Below, piece after piece: positions 6,537 to 12,422 of a stretch of DNA of 12,422 nucleotides (the stretch's first letter is position 1; each line of letters begins with the position of its first letter). This DNA comes from Bacillota bacterium (GTDB lineage: Bacteria; Bacillota; Clostridia; Peptostreptococcales; Anaerovoracaceae), in NCBI GenBank assembly GCA_029219125.1, contig JAQXSU010000221.1, positions 1 to 12,422 on the forward strand, written 5' to 3'. A program made the translations under genes and the position numbers. Below the pieces are notes generated by a model. That model was given only the letters and a program-made list of their open reading frames with translations, made no database searches and was not told the DNA's origin.

Positions 6537-8144
6537 ATGAAAAAACCAACCATGCTCATGATTCTGGACGGATACGGTCTCAACGATTCTGCTGCCGGCA
6601 ATGCCATCGCCGCAGCGAAGAAACCGAATCTGGACCGGATTTTTCATACATACCCGAGTACGAAGCTTGCGGCCAGCGGTCTGGCAGTCGGTCTTCCGGA
6701 AGGACAGATGGGAAACTCCGAAGTGGGCCATCTCAACATCGGTGCAGGCCGTATCGTCTATCAGGAATTAACGAAGATCACCAAAGCCATTGAAGACGGC
6801 ATCTTCTTTGCTAACGTGCCTCTGAACCATGCCTGTGACCACGTTCTGGAAACCGGAGGCACCCTGCATTTCTACGGGCTCCTGTCCGACGGCGGCGTCC
6901 ACAGCCATCTGACCCATCTGTTTGCACTGCTCCGCCTGGCGAAACAGCGGGGCGTTTCCAAAGTCTTCGTCCACTGCTTTATGGACGGACGGGACGTACC
7001 GCCTACCTCCGGCGCTGACTTCATGAAGCAGCTGGAAGATTTCATGGACGCAGAAGGTATCGGCCGCGTGGGCGTGGTATCCGGACGGTATTATGCCATG
7101 GACCGCGACAAGCGGTGGGAACGGGTCTGTCTGGCCTACGATGCCCTGACCCTGGGCGAAGGAAAGCAGGCAGCCAGCGGCAGCGAGGCTGTGGCAGCAG
7201 CCTATGACCGCGGCGAAACCGACGAATTCATCCTGCCCACCGTCTGCGGCGGAGCCGGCGAAAGCATTGCAGAAAATGCCGGGAATAACGCCGGGGCATG
7301 CATTGAGGAAAACGCCGGGAGTGCGGATTTTGCAAAGAAGGGATATGTGGACGACGGAGATTCCATCGTCATGTTCAACTTCCGCCCGGACCGTGCCCGG
7401 GAGCTGACCCGCGCCTTCGTGGACCCGGATTTTGACGGGTTTGAACGTAAAAAAACGATACACGATCTGTGCTACGTCTGCATGACCCAGTACGATGCGG
7501 AAATGCCGAATGTGGAAGTGGCTTTCCCGCCGCATCGGCTGGAAAACACCCTGGGCGAATACATTTCCGGGCTGGGACTCCATCAGCTCCGCATCGCAGA
7601 AACAGAAAAGTATGCCCATGTGACCTTCTTCTTCAACGGCGGCGTGGAGGAAGCGAATCCGCTGGAAGACCGGATCCTGATTCCTTCCCCGAAGGTTGCC
7701 ACCTACGACCTGCAGCCGGAGATGAGCGCGGTGACAGTGACGGAAAAGGTGCTGGAAGAGATCACATCGTCTAAATACGATCTTATCATTCTCAACTTCG
7801 CCAATGCGGACATGGTGGGACATACCGGAGTCTTCGATGCGGCAGTCCAGGCGGTGGAAACGCTGGATGCCTGCGTAGGACGCATCGAAAAAGCAGTCCT
7901 TGCAGCGGGCGGACAGATTTTGCTGACGGCGGACCACGGAAATGCCGACGAAATGCTGGACGAGGCAGGCAATGTGGTGACCGCCCACTCCACCAACCCG
8001 GTACCTCTGGTGCATATCGCCGACCAGCCGGTGTCCGGATTCCGGGAAGGCGGCAAGCTGGCTGATATCGCACCGACCCTGCTCCACCTGATGAATCTGC
8101 CGGTGCCGCCGGAAATGACCGGAGAATGCCTGATCGAAGAGTAG
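6537..8144 (+). CDS. gpmI: 2,3-bisphosphoglycerate-independent phosphoglycerate mutase
   Basis: A 535-residue Mn2+-dependent cofactor-independent phosphoglycerate mutase that interconverts 3- and 2-phosphoglycerate in glycolysis. The phosphatase-like domain shows D11 in LDGYG, nucleophile S61 in GNSEVGH, D425 and H429 in NADMVGH, D466-H467 in TADHGNAD, and H484 in AHSTNPVP. The transferase domain shows SDGGVHSH (117-124), DGRDVPP (150-156), FNFRPDRAREL (280-290) and K358 in TEKYAH. Metal-site residues from D425 onward sit 22 positions later than the numbering I recall for the Geobacillus stearothermophilus enzyme. The extra length is an Ala/Asn/Gly/Glu-rich insert at about 238-266, encoded by a 36-bp-period duplication. 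The ATG at 6537 follows AGGAGG (6522-6527). The frame stays open upstream, but that part only mirrors addA. The VanW gene follows 44 nt later, probably co-transcribed. Confidence 0.96.
   Translation: MKKPTMLMILDGYGLNDSAAGNAIAAAKKPNLDRIFHTYPSTKLAASGLAVGLPEGQMGNSEVGHLNIGAGRIVYQELTKITKAIEDGIFFANVPLNHACDHVLETGGTLHFYGLLSDGGVHSHLTHLFALLRLAKQRGVSKVFVHCFMDGRDVPPTSGADFMKQLEDFMDAEGIGRVGVVSGRYYAMDRDKRWERVCLAYDALTLGEGKQAASGSEAVAAAYDRGETDEFILPTVCGGAGESIAENAGNNAGACIEENAGSADFAKKGYVDDGDSIVMFNFRPDRARELTRAFVDPDFDGFERKKTIHDLCYVCMTQYDAEMPNVEVAFPPHRLENTLGEYISGLGLHQLRIAETEKYAHVTFFFNGGVEEANPLEDRILIPSPKVATYDLQPEMSAVTVTEKVLEEITSSKYDLIILNFANADMVGHTGVFDAAVQAVETLDACVGRIEKAVLAAGGQILLTADHGNADEMLDEAGNVVTAHSTNPVPLVHIADQPVSGFREGGKLADIAPTLLHLMNLPVPPEMTGECLIEE
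7264..7320 (+). repeat. 36-bp-period tandem duplication inside gpmI
   Basis: Segments at 7264-7284 and 7300-7320 both read GCATTG..GAAAA.GCCGGGA and match at 18 of 21 bases. They encode related 12-residue units, SIAENAGNNAGA and CIEENAGSADFA. The frame is kept. This falls in the gpmI region that is longer than the family norm. Confidence 0.75.
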
Positions 8145-8188
8145 AAGAGTGGAAGAATAGAGGAACAGGAAAACAGGAGATCTCAGCC

Positions 8189-9154
8189 ATGAGACACCAG
8201 TATGTGGAAGAAACAAAACATCGCAGCAACCTGCGGCTGGCTCTGGGAAAGACCTACTATTCCCTGCGCCGATACAGCCAGTGGCCGAACTACAGGCCCT
8301 TTGCGGAGACGTTTGAGGAAGAACCGTTGAAATATGAGCAGTTCTCCCACCGAACACCGCTCTACCGTCAGCTCCGCGATGTGGACATGGAACTGCAGCT
8401 GAACAAAGTCACCAATCTGAATCTGGCCGTCCCCCGCCTCAACGGTCTGCTGCTCCGGCCGGGTGAGACCCTCAGTTACTGGAAAGCCATCGGCAGGCCC
8501 ACGGCTCGGAAAGGTTATGTGCCCGGCATGGTTCTCACCGGCGGCCGGGTCAGCACTGAAGTTGGCGGCGGCTTATGTCAGCTTTCCAACCTGATCTACT
8601 GGATGACGCTGCACACGCCTCTGACCGTGATCGAACGTCACCACCACGGCTACGATGTGTTTCCGGATGCAAACCGCACCCAACCTTTTGGCAGCGGCGC
8701 CACCTGCTACTATCCTTATGTGGATCTGATGATTCGCAACGACACGCAGCAGACATTTCAGCTTCTGCTCCACGTGGGGTTGGAATACCTGGAGGGGAGC
8801 TGGCGGACGGACCTGCCGCCGCTCTACCGGTATGAGATTGTGGAACGGGATCATGAAATGCGTGCGGAGTACTGGGGCGGCTTCAGCCGTCACAATGCGC
8901 TGTACCGTCTGGTGTGGCCTGCAAACGATGCAGCGGCGGATTCGGCGGCGGGAGTGATGACTGATGCGAGTGCAGCGGTGAGAGAACGGTCGCTTCGGGA
9001 CAGAGAACCGGAAAGCACGAACACCGAAGCGTCGCTGCATGCCGAAGAGCCTCTGGCGGAGGTGGCGGGGCATGACGGAGAGCCGCTGGCGGAAGAATTC
9101 GTCACAGAAAACCACGTTTTGATGATGTACTCTCCGTTTCTTGAAAGTTCTTGA
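8189..9154 (+). CDS. VanW-family protein
   Basis: A 321-residue VanW-like protein. The family is named after VanW of the vanB glycopeptide-resistance cluster, whose biochemical role is unknown. The core shows NLNLAVPRLNGLLLRPGETLSYWKAIG (77-102, split by family-conserved positions), STEVGGGLCQLSNLIYW (122-138) with Cys130, and LTVIERHHHGYDVFPD (145-160). I see no signal peptide or membrane helix. The start at 8189 is chosen because AGGAGA (8175-8180) precedes it and MRHQYVEETKHRSNL begins the conserved part; an ATG at 8126 lies inside gpmI without a good site. After LVWP (241-244), about 60 residues are Ala/Glu-rich with EPLAE twice (287-291 and 298-302), before a family-like end ENHVLMMYSPFL. 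The stop lies within a 10-bp tandem repeat. No van resistance genes are nearby, so drug resistance should not be inferred. It is likely in one transcript with gpmI. Confidence 0.85.
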   Translation: MRHQYVEETKHRSNLRLALGKTYYSLRRYSQWPNYRPFAETFEEEPLKYEQFSHRTPLYRQLRDVDMELQLNKVTNLNLAVPRLNGLLLRPGETLSYWKAIGRPTARKGYVPGMVLTGGRVSTEVGGGLCQLSNLIYWMTLHTPLTVIERHHHGYDVFPDANRTQPFGSGATCYYPYVDLMIRNDTQQTFQLLLHVGLEYLEGSWRTDLPPLYRYEIVERDHEMRAEYWGGFSRHNALYRLVWPANDAAADSAAGVMTDASAAVRERSLRDREPESTNTEASLHAEEPLAEVAGHDGEPLAEEFVTENHVLMMYSPFLESS

Positions 9155-9176
9155 AGGTTCTTGAAGTTTCTTGAAA
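9137..9176 (+). repeat. 10-bp tandem repeat (TTGAARGTTC, ~4 units) across the VanW stop codon
   Basis: From 9141, TTGAAAGTTC, TTGAAGGTTC, TTGAAGTTTC and TTGAAAGAGA follow without gaps, with a partial unit before them. The VanW TGA (9152-9154) lies in the second unit. The 10-bp period is not a multiple of three, so gain or loss of units before the stop would change the last residues and the stop position. Confidence 0.8.
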
Positions 9177-9226
9177 GAGATGCGGGCGGCAGCGGAGAAA
9201 AAATGCGAAATATACACTGAATACAG

Positions 9227-9262
9227 AGGATCGGACGCCGTCAGAGCTTCCGATCCTTTTTT
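9227..9262 (+). terminator. Terminator for the gpmI-VanW transcript
   Basis: AGGATCGGA (9227-9235) pairs perfectly with TCCGATCCT (9249-9257) around a 13-nt loop, followed by TTTTTT (9257-9262). This is a classic rho-independent terminator. The T-run is itself the left arm of a second perfect palindrome, CCTTTTTTGC-AA-GCAAAAAAGG (9255-9276). Nothing gene-like is visible in 9277-9400. Confidence 0.88.
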
Positions 9263-9403
9263 GCAAGCAAAAAAGGACGCAAAACGAATTGGATTATGTG
9301 TGTTTGCGTAAAAAATTATCCTCTTTGCGTCATTTTCATCATTACGCTTCCCTCTTTCCCAACTGCACACCACGTTCACTGTACTCCACGGCTGCATCGC
9401 ACG

Positions 9404-9430
9404 AAAAAAAGGGGCCGCAGCAGCAGCCCC
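9404..9430 (-). terminator. gapA terminator
   Basis: On the minus strand GGGGC, a GC-rich inner loop and GCCCC (plus positions 9426-9430 and 9411-9415) are followed by seven T (9404-9410). It lies about 100 nt after the gapA stop and faces the VanW terminator, so the convergent transcripts are each closed by their own hairpin. Confidence 0.82.
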
Positions 9431-9527
9431 AATCGTCTCGGAAATTCATTCGCCCCGGAAATCGCAATGATTTCAGGAATGACCTTGATGTCCTTGATGT
9501 CTATGATCAAAATGTCCCCATCTTCCC

Positions 9528-10547
9528 TTACAGGAACTTCTTCAGATATTTCAGTGTTCTCACCATCTGGGAAACGTAGCTGTTTTCGTTGTCGTACCAG
9601 GCAACCACACGCACTTCATAAATGTGAGTGCCGCACTTCTGCGCCAGAGTCTGGGTGGCGTCAAACAGCGAGCCGTAAGTCATGCCGATGATATCGCTGG
9701 AAACCAGTTCCTCTTCCGTGTAACCGTAAGACTCATCTGCCGCAGCCTTCATAGCCGCATTGATGCCTTCCACCGATACGGTATCCGTCATATCCTTCAG
9801 AGTTGCGTCCAGAATGGTGATGGAACCCGATGGAACAGGAACACGCTGTGCAGAACCGATCAGCTTGCCGTCCAGTTCCGGGATAACCAGACCGATGGCC
9901 TTGGCTGCACCGGTGCTGTTTGGAACGATGTTGATGGCACCGGCTCTTGCTCTTCTCTTGTCGCCCTTTCTGTGCGGTCCGTCCAGGATCATCTGGTCGC
10001 CGGTGTATGCATGAATGGTGGTCATGAAGCCGGTACGCACCTCACGGTAATTGTTCAGAGCCTTGGCCATCGGTGCCAGGCAGTTGGTGGTGCAGGACGC
10101 AGCAGAAATTACGTTATCCTCTGCAGTCAGCGTTTCATGGTTGGTACCGTAAACGATGGTCTTCAGGTCACTGCCTGCAGGCGCAGAAATCAGAACCTTC
10201 CTGGCGCCGGCACGGATGTGCGCCTCGGATTTTGCCTTGGAGCAGAAGAATCCGGTACATTCCAGAACAATATCAATGCCCATTTCTTTCCACGGAAGAT
10301 TTTCCGGATCCTTTTCGGATAATACGACGATTCTCTTTCCATCCACCGTGATGGAATTTTCATCACTGGTTACGGTGTGACCCTTATAGCCGCCCTGCAC
10401 GCTGTCATACTTCAGCAGATGTGCCAGCATATCCGGGCTGGTCAGGTCATTGATCGCCGCCACTTCCATGGAATCATCCTCGAAAATCTGGCGGAATGCC
10501 AGCCGTCCGATTCTACCGAATCCGTTGATCGCAATTTTTGTCGTCAT
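9528..10547 (-). CDS. gapA: Glyceraldehyde-3-phosphate dehydrogenase, type I
   Basis: A 339-residue phosphorylating GAPDH that oxidises glyceraldehyde-3-phosphate to 1,3-bisphosphoglycerate in glycolysis. It has the Rossmann opening INGFGRIGRL (7-16), AIND with D34 at the usual adenosine-ribose contact (favouring NAD), the catalytic SCTTNCLAP with Cys152, His179 in TTIHAYTGDQ, the ARAGAINIVPNSTGAAKA stretch (200-217), and the C-terminal WYDNENSY (317-324). Length is normal and all key residues are present. The ATG at 10545-10547 is preceded by AGGAGGG (SD bases at 10555-10561), which fixes the start. It lies 77 bp after a DeoR-family regulator on the same strand; I see no convincing separate promoter in that gap, so co-transcription is likely. 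Its own hairpin terminator follows. The pgk, tpi and eno genes are not adjacent. Confidence 0.97.
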   Translation of the reverse strand: MTTKIAINGFGRIGRLAFRQIFEDDSMEVAAINDLTSPDMLAHLLKYDSVQGGYKGHTVTSDENSITVDGKRIVVLSEKDPENLPWKEMGIDIVLECTGFFCSKAKSEAHIRAGARKVLISAPAGSDLKTIVYGTNHETLTAEDNVISAASCTTNCLAPMAKALNNYREVRTGFMTTIHAYTGDQMILDGPHRKGDKRRARAGAINIVPNSTGAAKAIGLVIPELDGKLIGSAQRVPVPSGSITILDATLKDMTDTVSVEGINAAMKAAADESYGYTEEELVSSDIIGMTYGSLFDATQTLAQKCGTHIYEVRVVAWYDNENSYVSQMVRTLKYLKKFL

Positions 10548-10606
10548 GATAAATCCCTCCTGTTTCCTCTTTTTTTATGAATTCTTTTTTCAATATTTTT
10601 TTCTTC

Positions 10607-10642
10607 TCAAAATATATCGTCCCGTCAAAATATATCGTCCCG
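10607..10642 (-). repeat. Perfect 18-bp tandem duplication across the regulator stop codon
   Basis: TCAAAATATATCGTCCCG occurs at 10607-10624 and, with no gap, at 10625-10642. On the minus strand each copy encodes RDDIF then TGA in the same frame, so the regulator's last codons and stop are duplicated directly behind the true end. The copy lies in the leader to gapA. Confidence 0.92.
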
Positions 10643-11392
10643 ATGTTCCGGCGCTTCCAGGATTTCGGTCAGCGTGCGGTATCGCGGATCCTCCAGCCGG
10701 TCCGTAATGATGCAGGCGTCCTCCAGCGCCGCAAAGGACACGGAAGAGACCAGATTAAACTTGGTATGATCCGCCAGCATGTATGTGCAGCCCGCTTTTT
10801 CCATGACTGCTGTCTTCACCGCCGCCTCGCTGATATCCAGAGTGGTAAAGCCTTTCTCTGCGTCCAGACCCTTGGCTCCCATGAAGCATTTGGTGAAATT
10901 AAACCGCCGAATCGCCTCAATGGCCGCTTCCCCCACCACCGCCTCGGAAGCCGGACGGAGCAGCCCGCCGATCATAAATACAGGAAATCCCCGTTCGATC
11001 AGACGCCGGGCATGGGTGATGCCGTTGGTCACATAGGTCACATTCTTTTTCTCCAGGAAATCGATCATCCGTCCCGTAGTTGTTCCCGCATCCAGATACA
11101 CGAAATCGTTATCCTCGATGAGGGACGCCGCATATCGGGCAATCCGCTCCTTTTCCTCCACATTCATCCGGGCTCTGGAAGCCACATCCGACTCCACGAA
11201 AGCAGACCCGCGGCTTACGGAAATCGCACCGCCAAACACCTTTTTCAGCTTTCCCATTTGAGCAAGCTCGTTGATATCCCGCCGGATGGTGGATTCACTG
11301 GTATCCAGCTGTTTTGCCAGTTCATTGACCTTCACAGCATGGTGAATTTCCAGTTCGTCCAGAATTCTGTTCTGTCTTTCATTCTGCAACAT
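10625..11392 (-). CDS. DeoR/GlpR-family transcriptional regulator, probable regulator of gapA
   Basis: A 255-residue DeoR-family regulator, of normal length. An N-terminal winged helix-turn-helix (about 5-56) carries the family recognition helix in TSESTIRRDINEL (31-43) and the wing GKLKKVFGGA (47-56). The C-terminal phosphosugar-sensing domain shows LDAGTTTGRM (100-109), VTNG (121-124), IGGLLRP (141-147), GAKGLD..KGFTT (172-184) and ADHTKF (207-212). Such proteins are usually repressors released by a sugar phosphate. The ATG at 11390-11392 follows AGGAGGAATACAGG. The neighbour downstream, gapA, suggests control of glycolytic flow, comparable in layout to cggR-gapA although CggR belongs to the SorC family. 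Repeated TTGAC motifs over its promoter suggest autoregulation. The ligand and exact targets cannot be told from sequence; a fructose- or tagatose-type role without link to gapA remains possible. Confidence 0.92.
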   Translation of the reverse strand: MLQNERQNRILDELEIHHAVKVNELAKQLDTSESTIRRDINELAQMGKLKKVFGGAISVSRGSAFVESDVASRARMNVEEKERIARYAASLIEDNDFVYLDAGTTTGRMIDFLEKKNVTYVTNGITHARRLIERGFPVFMIGGLLRPASEAVVGEAAIEAIRRFNFTKCFMGAKGLDAEKGFTTLDISEAAVKTAVMEKAGCTYMLADHTKFNLVSSVSFAALEDACIITDRLEDPRYRTLTEILEAPEHRDDIF

Positions 11393-11415
11393 CCTGTATT
11401 CCTCCTGCCGACTTT

Positions 11416-11443
11416 AGTATAGCACAAATTTGGTCAAAGTCAA
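11416..11443 (-). promoter_or_regulatory. Promoter of the DeoR regulator (and probably gapA)
   Basis: Minus-strand TTGACT (11438-11443), a 16-nt spacer and TATACT (11416-11421) form a good sigma-A-like promoter, about 17 nt of leader before AGGAGG. As no clear promoter is seen just before gapA, this one may serve both genes. Confidence 0.72.
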
Positions 11444-11467
11444 TCATTTTCAGTCAAATTTAGTCAA
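11433..11467 (-). promoter_or_regulatory. Cluster of four TTGAC half sites, candidate DeoR operator
   Basis: TTGAC (plus-strand GTCAA) starts at 11433, 11439, 11453 and 11463. The last two lie within AGTCAAATT repeats exactly 10 bp apart. The cluster overlaps the -35 box and spacer of the regulator promoter. Direct repeats of a T-rich motif at promoters are common for DeoR-family operators, so autoregulation is likely, but binding is inferred. Confidence 0.5.
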
Positions 11468-11489
11468 ATTCCTGCACGCCTTGATGAAA

Positions 11490-12422
11490 CTACAGCTTCC
11501 TGCTTTCGGCAGCCGGCTTCCATTTCCGGATGATAGCCTCCGCCACCCGGATGCCGTCCACGGCAGCCGATGTGATGCCGCCGGCATAGCCTGCCCCTTC
11601 CCCGCAAGGGTAAAGACCGCTGGCCGCAGATTCATACGTTTCTCCTCGAAGGATCCGCACCGGCGAGGAGCTGCGGGTCTCTACCGCAGTCATTACCGCA
11701 TCCTCCCCATCAAAGCCGTGAAGCTTTTTGCCCAGCTGAGGCATGGCTTCCCGGAAGGCTGCCACGGCGAAGGTTGGCAGACATTCTTCCACCTCCGGTG
11801 CCAGACCGTCCCGCAATCTGCCCCAGGTGGTCTGCGGCGGGCTGTAAGGTTTTCCGTCCGGATTCTGCTTCCGCCCTGCCTGGAAAGCCAGATGCTCATA
11901 CTTTTCCTGAAACGCCACGCCGGCCAGCACATCACTGCTGCCGAAGTCACTGGTTCGCACATCACAGAGCAAAGCGCTGTTGGCCGTACCGCTGTCCCGG
12001 CCATGATAACTCATGCCGTTGGTCACCACGCCCCCTTCCTGGGAAGATGCCACGATCACCTGCCCGCCCGGACACATACAGAAGGTATAAACACCACGTC
12101 CTGCCGCCGGGCCGTCGGCAGCACAGCGATAATTGATTTTGTATTCGGCCGGCGGCAGCCCCAGCTGCCGCCCCGGCCGGCCGTACTGGGAAATGTCAAT
12201 CATATCCTGCGGATGCTCGATCCGCACACCGATGGAAAATGGTTTCTGTTCCATGGCGATGCCGCATTCATGAAGCATGCGGAAGGTATCCCGCGCACTG
12301 TGGCCCACCGCCAGAACCAGTGCCTGGCACGGAATCTCTGTCAGATCTTCTTTCTGCTGGCCGTCATTCCGCAGATCGCGGACGGTAATGGTCCGGATTC
12401 CGCCAGACTCCAGATGGATCGT
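11490..12422 (-). CDS. FAD-dependent oxidoreductase (uncharacterised dehydrogenase family), C-terminal part
   Basis: The frame is open from the right edge to a TAG at 11490-11492, giving the last 310 residues of a larger protein; the N-terminal FAD-binding GxGxxG segment lies outside the window. Visible family marks are LVLAVGHSARDTFRML early in the fragment, then FCMCPGGQVIVASSQEGGVVTNGMS, the VETRSSSPVRILR motif, and the C-terminal flavin-contact stretch CGEGAGYAGGITSAAVDG. This pattern belongs to the COG2509-type FAD-dependent dehydrogenases, widespread in Bacillota; the substrate is unknown. A GTG inside the frame (12306-12308) is not a start, since conserved sequence continues upstream. 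The gene is followed by the DeoR regulator after 97 bp on the same strand, with no terminator hairpin that I can see, so some read-through is possible. Confidence 0.88.
   Translation of the reverse strand, partial: TIHLESGGIRTITVRDLRNDGQQKEDLTEIPCQALVLAVGHSARDTFRMLHECGIAMEQKPFSIGVRIEHPQDMIDISQYGRPGRQLGLPPAEYKINYRCAADGPAAGRGVYTFCMCPGGQVIVASSQEGGVVTNGMSYHGRDSGTANSALLCDVRTSDFGSSDVLAGVAFQEKYEHLAFQAGRKQNPDGKPYSPPQTTWGRLRDGLAPEVEECLPTFAVAAFREAMPQLGKKLHGFDGEDAVMTAVETRSSSPVRILRGETYESAASGLYPCGEGAGYAGGITSAAVDGIRVAEAIIRKWKPAAESRKL

Noticed and set aside
6768..8357. 529-codon open frame on the minus strand
   Set aside because: Antisense to gpmI and the start of the VanW gene; no ribosome binding site or recognisable domain.
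8189..9154. Glycopeptide-resistance cluster
   Set aside because: Only a VanW-family protein is present. No vanR, vanS, vanH, ligase or vanX genes are nearby, and VanW homologues are common in non-resistant Bacillota.
10577..11422. 281-codon plus-strand frame
   Set aside because: Antisense to the DeoR regulator, which has clear helix-turn-helix and sugar-binding motifs.
11481..12422. Start of the FAD-dependent protein at the GTG at 12306-12308
   Set aside because: The frame continues open to the window edge with protein-like sequence leading into VGHSARDTF, so this is an internal codon of a larger protein.

Overview
The window looks like chromosomal DNA of an anaerobic Bacillota, most likely a Clostridia-type lineage. 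The evidence is strong AGGAGG-type ribosome binding sites, sigma-A-like promoters, an AddA-type nuclease-helicase, a glutamate dehydrogenase close to the Clostridium symbiosum enzyme, a VanW-family protein, and a DeoR regulator next to gapA. Base composition is moderately GC-rich. I cannot name the genus. This is mostly ordinary housekeeping sequence: there is no CRISPR array, tRNA, rRNA, transposase or phage gene. The unusual material is in the leaders, repeats and intergenic DNA.

Layout. Positions 1-401 (minus) hold the N-terminal part of an MgtE magnesium transporter. Its ~200-nt leader (402-598) contains a well-formed 32-codon upstream ORF and no visible M-box. A divergent promoter drives gdhA (859-2205, plus), which ends in a strong hairpin terminator. 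The gap 2271-2635 holds a GC-rich degenerate repeat tract and a ~161-bp nested inverted-repeat element with 17-bp termini (2439-2599), resembling a miniature mobile element. addA (2636-6409, minus) converges on gdhA and has no addB beside it. A compact divergent promoter region (6410-6536) separates addA from gpmI (6537-8144, plus), which is followed in a likely operon by a VanW-family gene (8189-9154). Converging from the right are gapA (9528-10547, minus), a DeoR-family regulator (10625-11392, minus) and the C-terminal part of a FAD-dependent oxidoreductase (11490-12422, minus, running off the window).

How the genes relate. gapA and gpmI are central glycolysis; the pgk, tpi and eno genes often found with them are not here. 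The DeoR-type regulator lies 77 bp upstream of gapA on the same strand, with repeated TTGAC motifs over its own promoter and no clear separate gapA promoter. A regulator-gapA operon controlled by a phosphosugar is plausible, analogous in layout to cggR-gapA but with a different regulator family. gdhA has strong signals and a selected codon dialect, as expected for a glutamate-fermenting anaerobe.

The sequence also carries several short tandem duplications at gene ends or in surface loops: a 10-bp repeat across the vanW stop, a perfect 18-bp duplication across the regulator stop, and a 36-bp-period duplication within gpmI. These suggest replication slippage has shaped the region. No convincing new multi-gene system is present; the best leads are the mgtE upstream ORF, the palindromic element and the DeoR-gapA control region.
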